Of a stretch of 6,147 bases of DNA, positions 6,026 to 6,147 are shown in pieces. How positions within the stretch are numbered: position 1 is the first letter of the stretch; each line of letters opens with the position of its first letter. The notes under the pieces were generated by a model. That model saw nothing but the letters and a program-made list of their open reading frames with translations, was not told the origin of the DNA and did not search any database. Both the position numbers and the translations under genes were made by a program. Origin of the DNA: CAZJRB01 sp964547995 (GTDB taxonomy: Bacteria; Planctomycetota; Planctomycetia; Pirellulales; Thermoguttaceae); NCBI GenBank assembly GCA_964547995.1, contig CAZJRB010000197.1, positions 1 to 6,147 on the forward strand, read 5' to 3'.

Positions 6026-6147
6026 TCAATCGACGCTCAGCTTCAAGCCCAAAACGCTTGCCAGGCGGTCGGCGGCGGCCATGGGGATGTCGCGGCGGAG
6101 AGGAAGCGGTCGAGTAACAGGGTGGAAATGTGGGCGTCGCCGGCTAT
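6026..6147 (-). pseudogene. 3' end of an XRE-type helix-turn-helix gene, apparently frameshifted
   Basis: The minus-strand frame ending in TGA at 6028-6026 finishes RRDIPMAAADRLASVLGLKLSVD, the typical last helix of small XRE/Cro-like domains (…G-x-RDIP-ADRLA-LGL). The residues expected just before it (an ISTL…DRFLSG recognition-helix pattern) appear in a different frame, as HISTLLLDRFLSA. Loss of a single base near the SG-RDIP junction would explain the break. Only about 120 nt are visible, so the gene runs off the window. It might be a degenerate regulator or antitoxin. A sequencing indel, or chance resemblance of the upstream part, is possible. Confidence 0.45.

Noticed and set aside
5998..6117. 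Short plus-strand frame from the ATG at 5998, with a purine-rich upstream sequence
   Set aside because: Its translation is arginine/glycine-rich and without motif, and it is antisense to the XRE-like remnant.

Overview
The window looks like an accessory island in a high-GC bacterial chromosome. The two ends are very GC-rich and repeat-laden. The central block (about 1.0-5.85 kb) has more mixed base composition and carries four well-formed genes. The foldable intergenic repeats, especially a cloverleaf-forming element near 741-794, resemble those I associate with filamentous Chloroflexota, but that is a recollection and the taxon cannot be fixed from this sequence.

Left flank (1-994): three perfect tandem copies of an 83-bp unit plus a partial fourth run into a 181-bp composite element with imperfect terminal inverted repeats and a central GC hairpin. 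A second copy of that element lies 277 bp further on. After it come a three-armed REP-like inverted repeat and a 58-codon minus-strand open stretch that reads like the C-terminus of a small membrane protein and has no start codon. I read it as a remnant marking the left edge of the insertion.

Core: a plus-strand beta-class DNA methyltransferase (1030-1956) converges tail-to-tail, with a 12-bp overlap, on a compact minus-strand operon (5800 down to 1945). The operon order is a 221-aa basic, winged-helix-like protein, then a 233-aa winged-helix-like protein, then an 823-aa GHKL-fold ATPase with a long beta-rich C-terminal half. Gaps within the operon are 12 and 4 nt, each with a good Shine-Dalgarno sequence, and a sigma70-type promoter (TTGTCC-17-CATAAT) lies upstream. 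A GHKL ATPase of MutL/MORC/Hsp90 type beside a DNA methyltransferase recalls the family of MutL/MORC-like ATPases described in prokaryotic restriction-modification contexts. No nuclease is recognisable here. The likeliest reading is an uncharacterised methylation-linked defence or DNA-surveillance module: the methyltransferase marks self DNA, the two small proteins may recognise DNA or act as adaptors, and the ATPase acts as the switch or clamp. That role is inference.

Right flank (5884-6147): a GC-rich hairpin with no gene, then a minus-strand fragment, apparently frameshifted, that resembles the end of an XRE-type helix-turn-helix domain.
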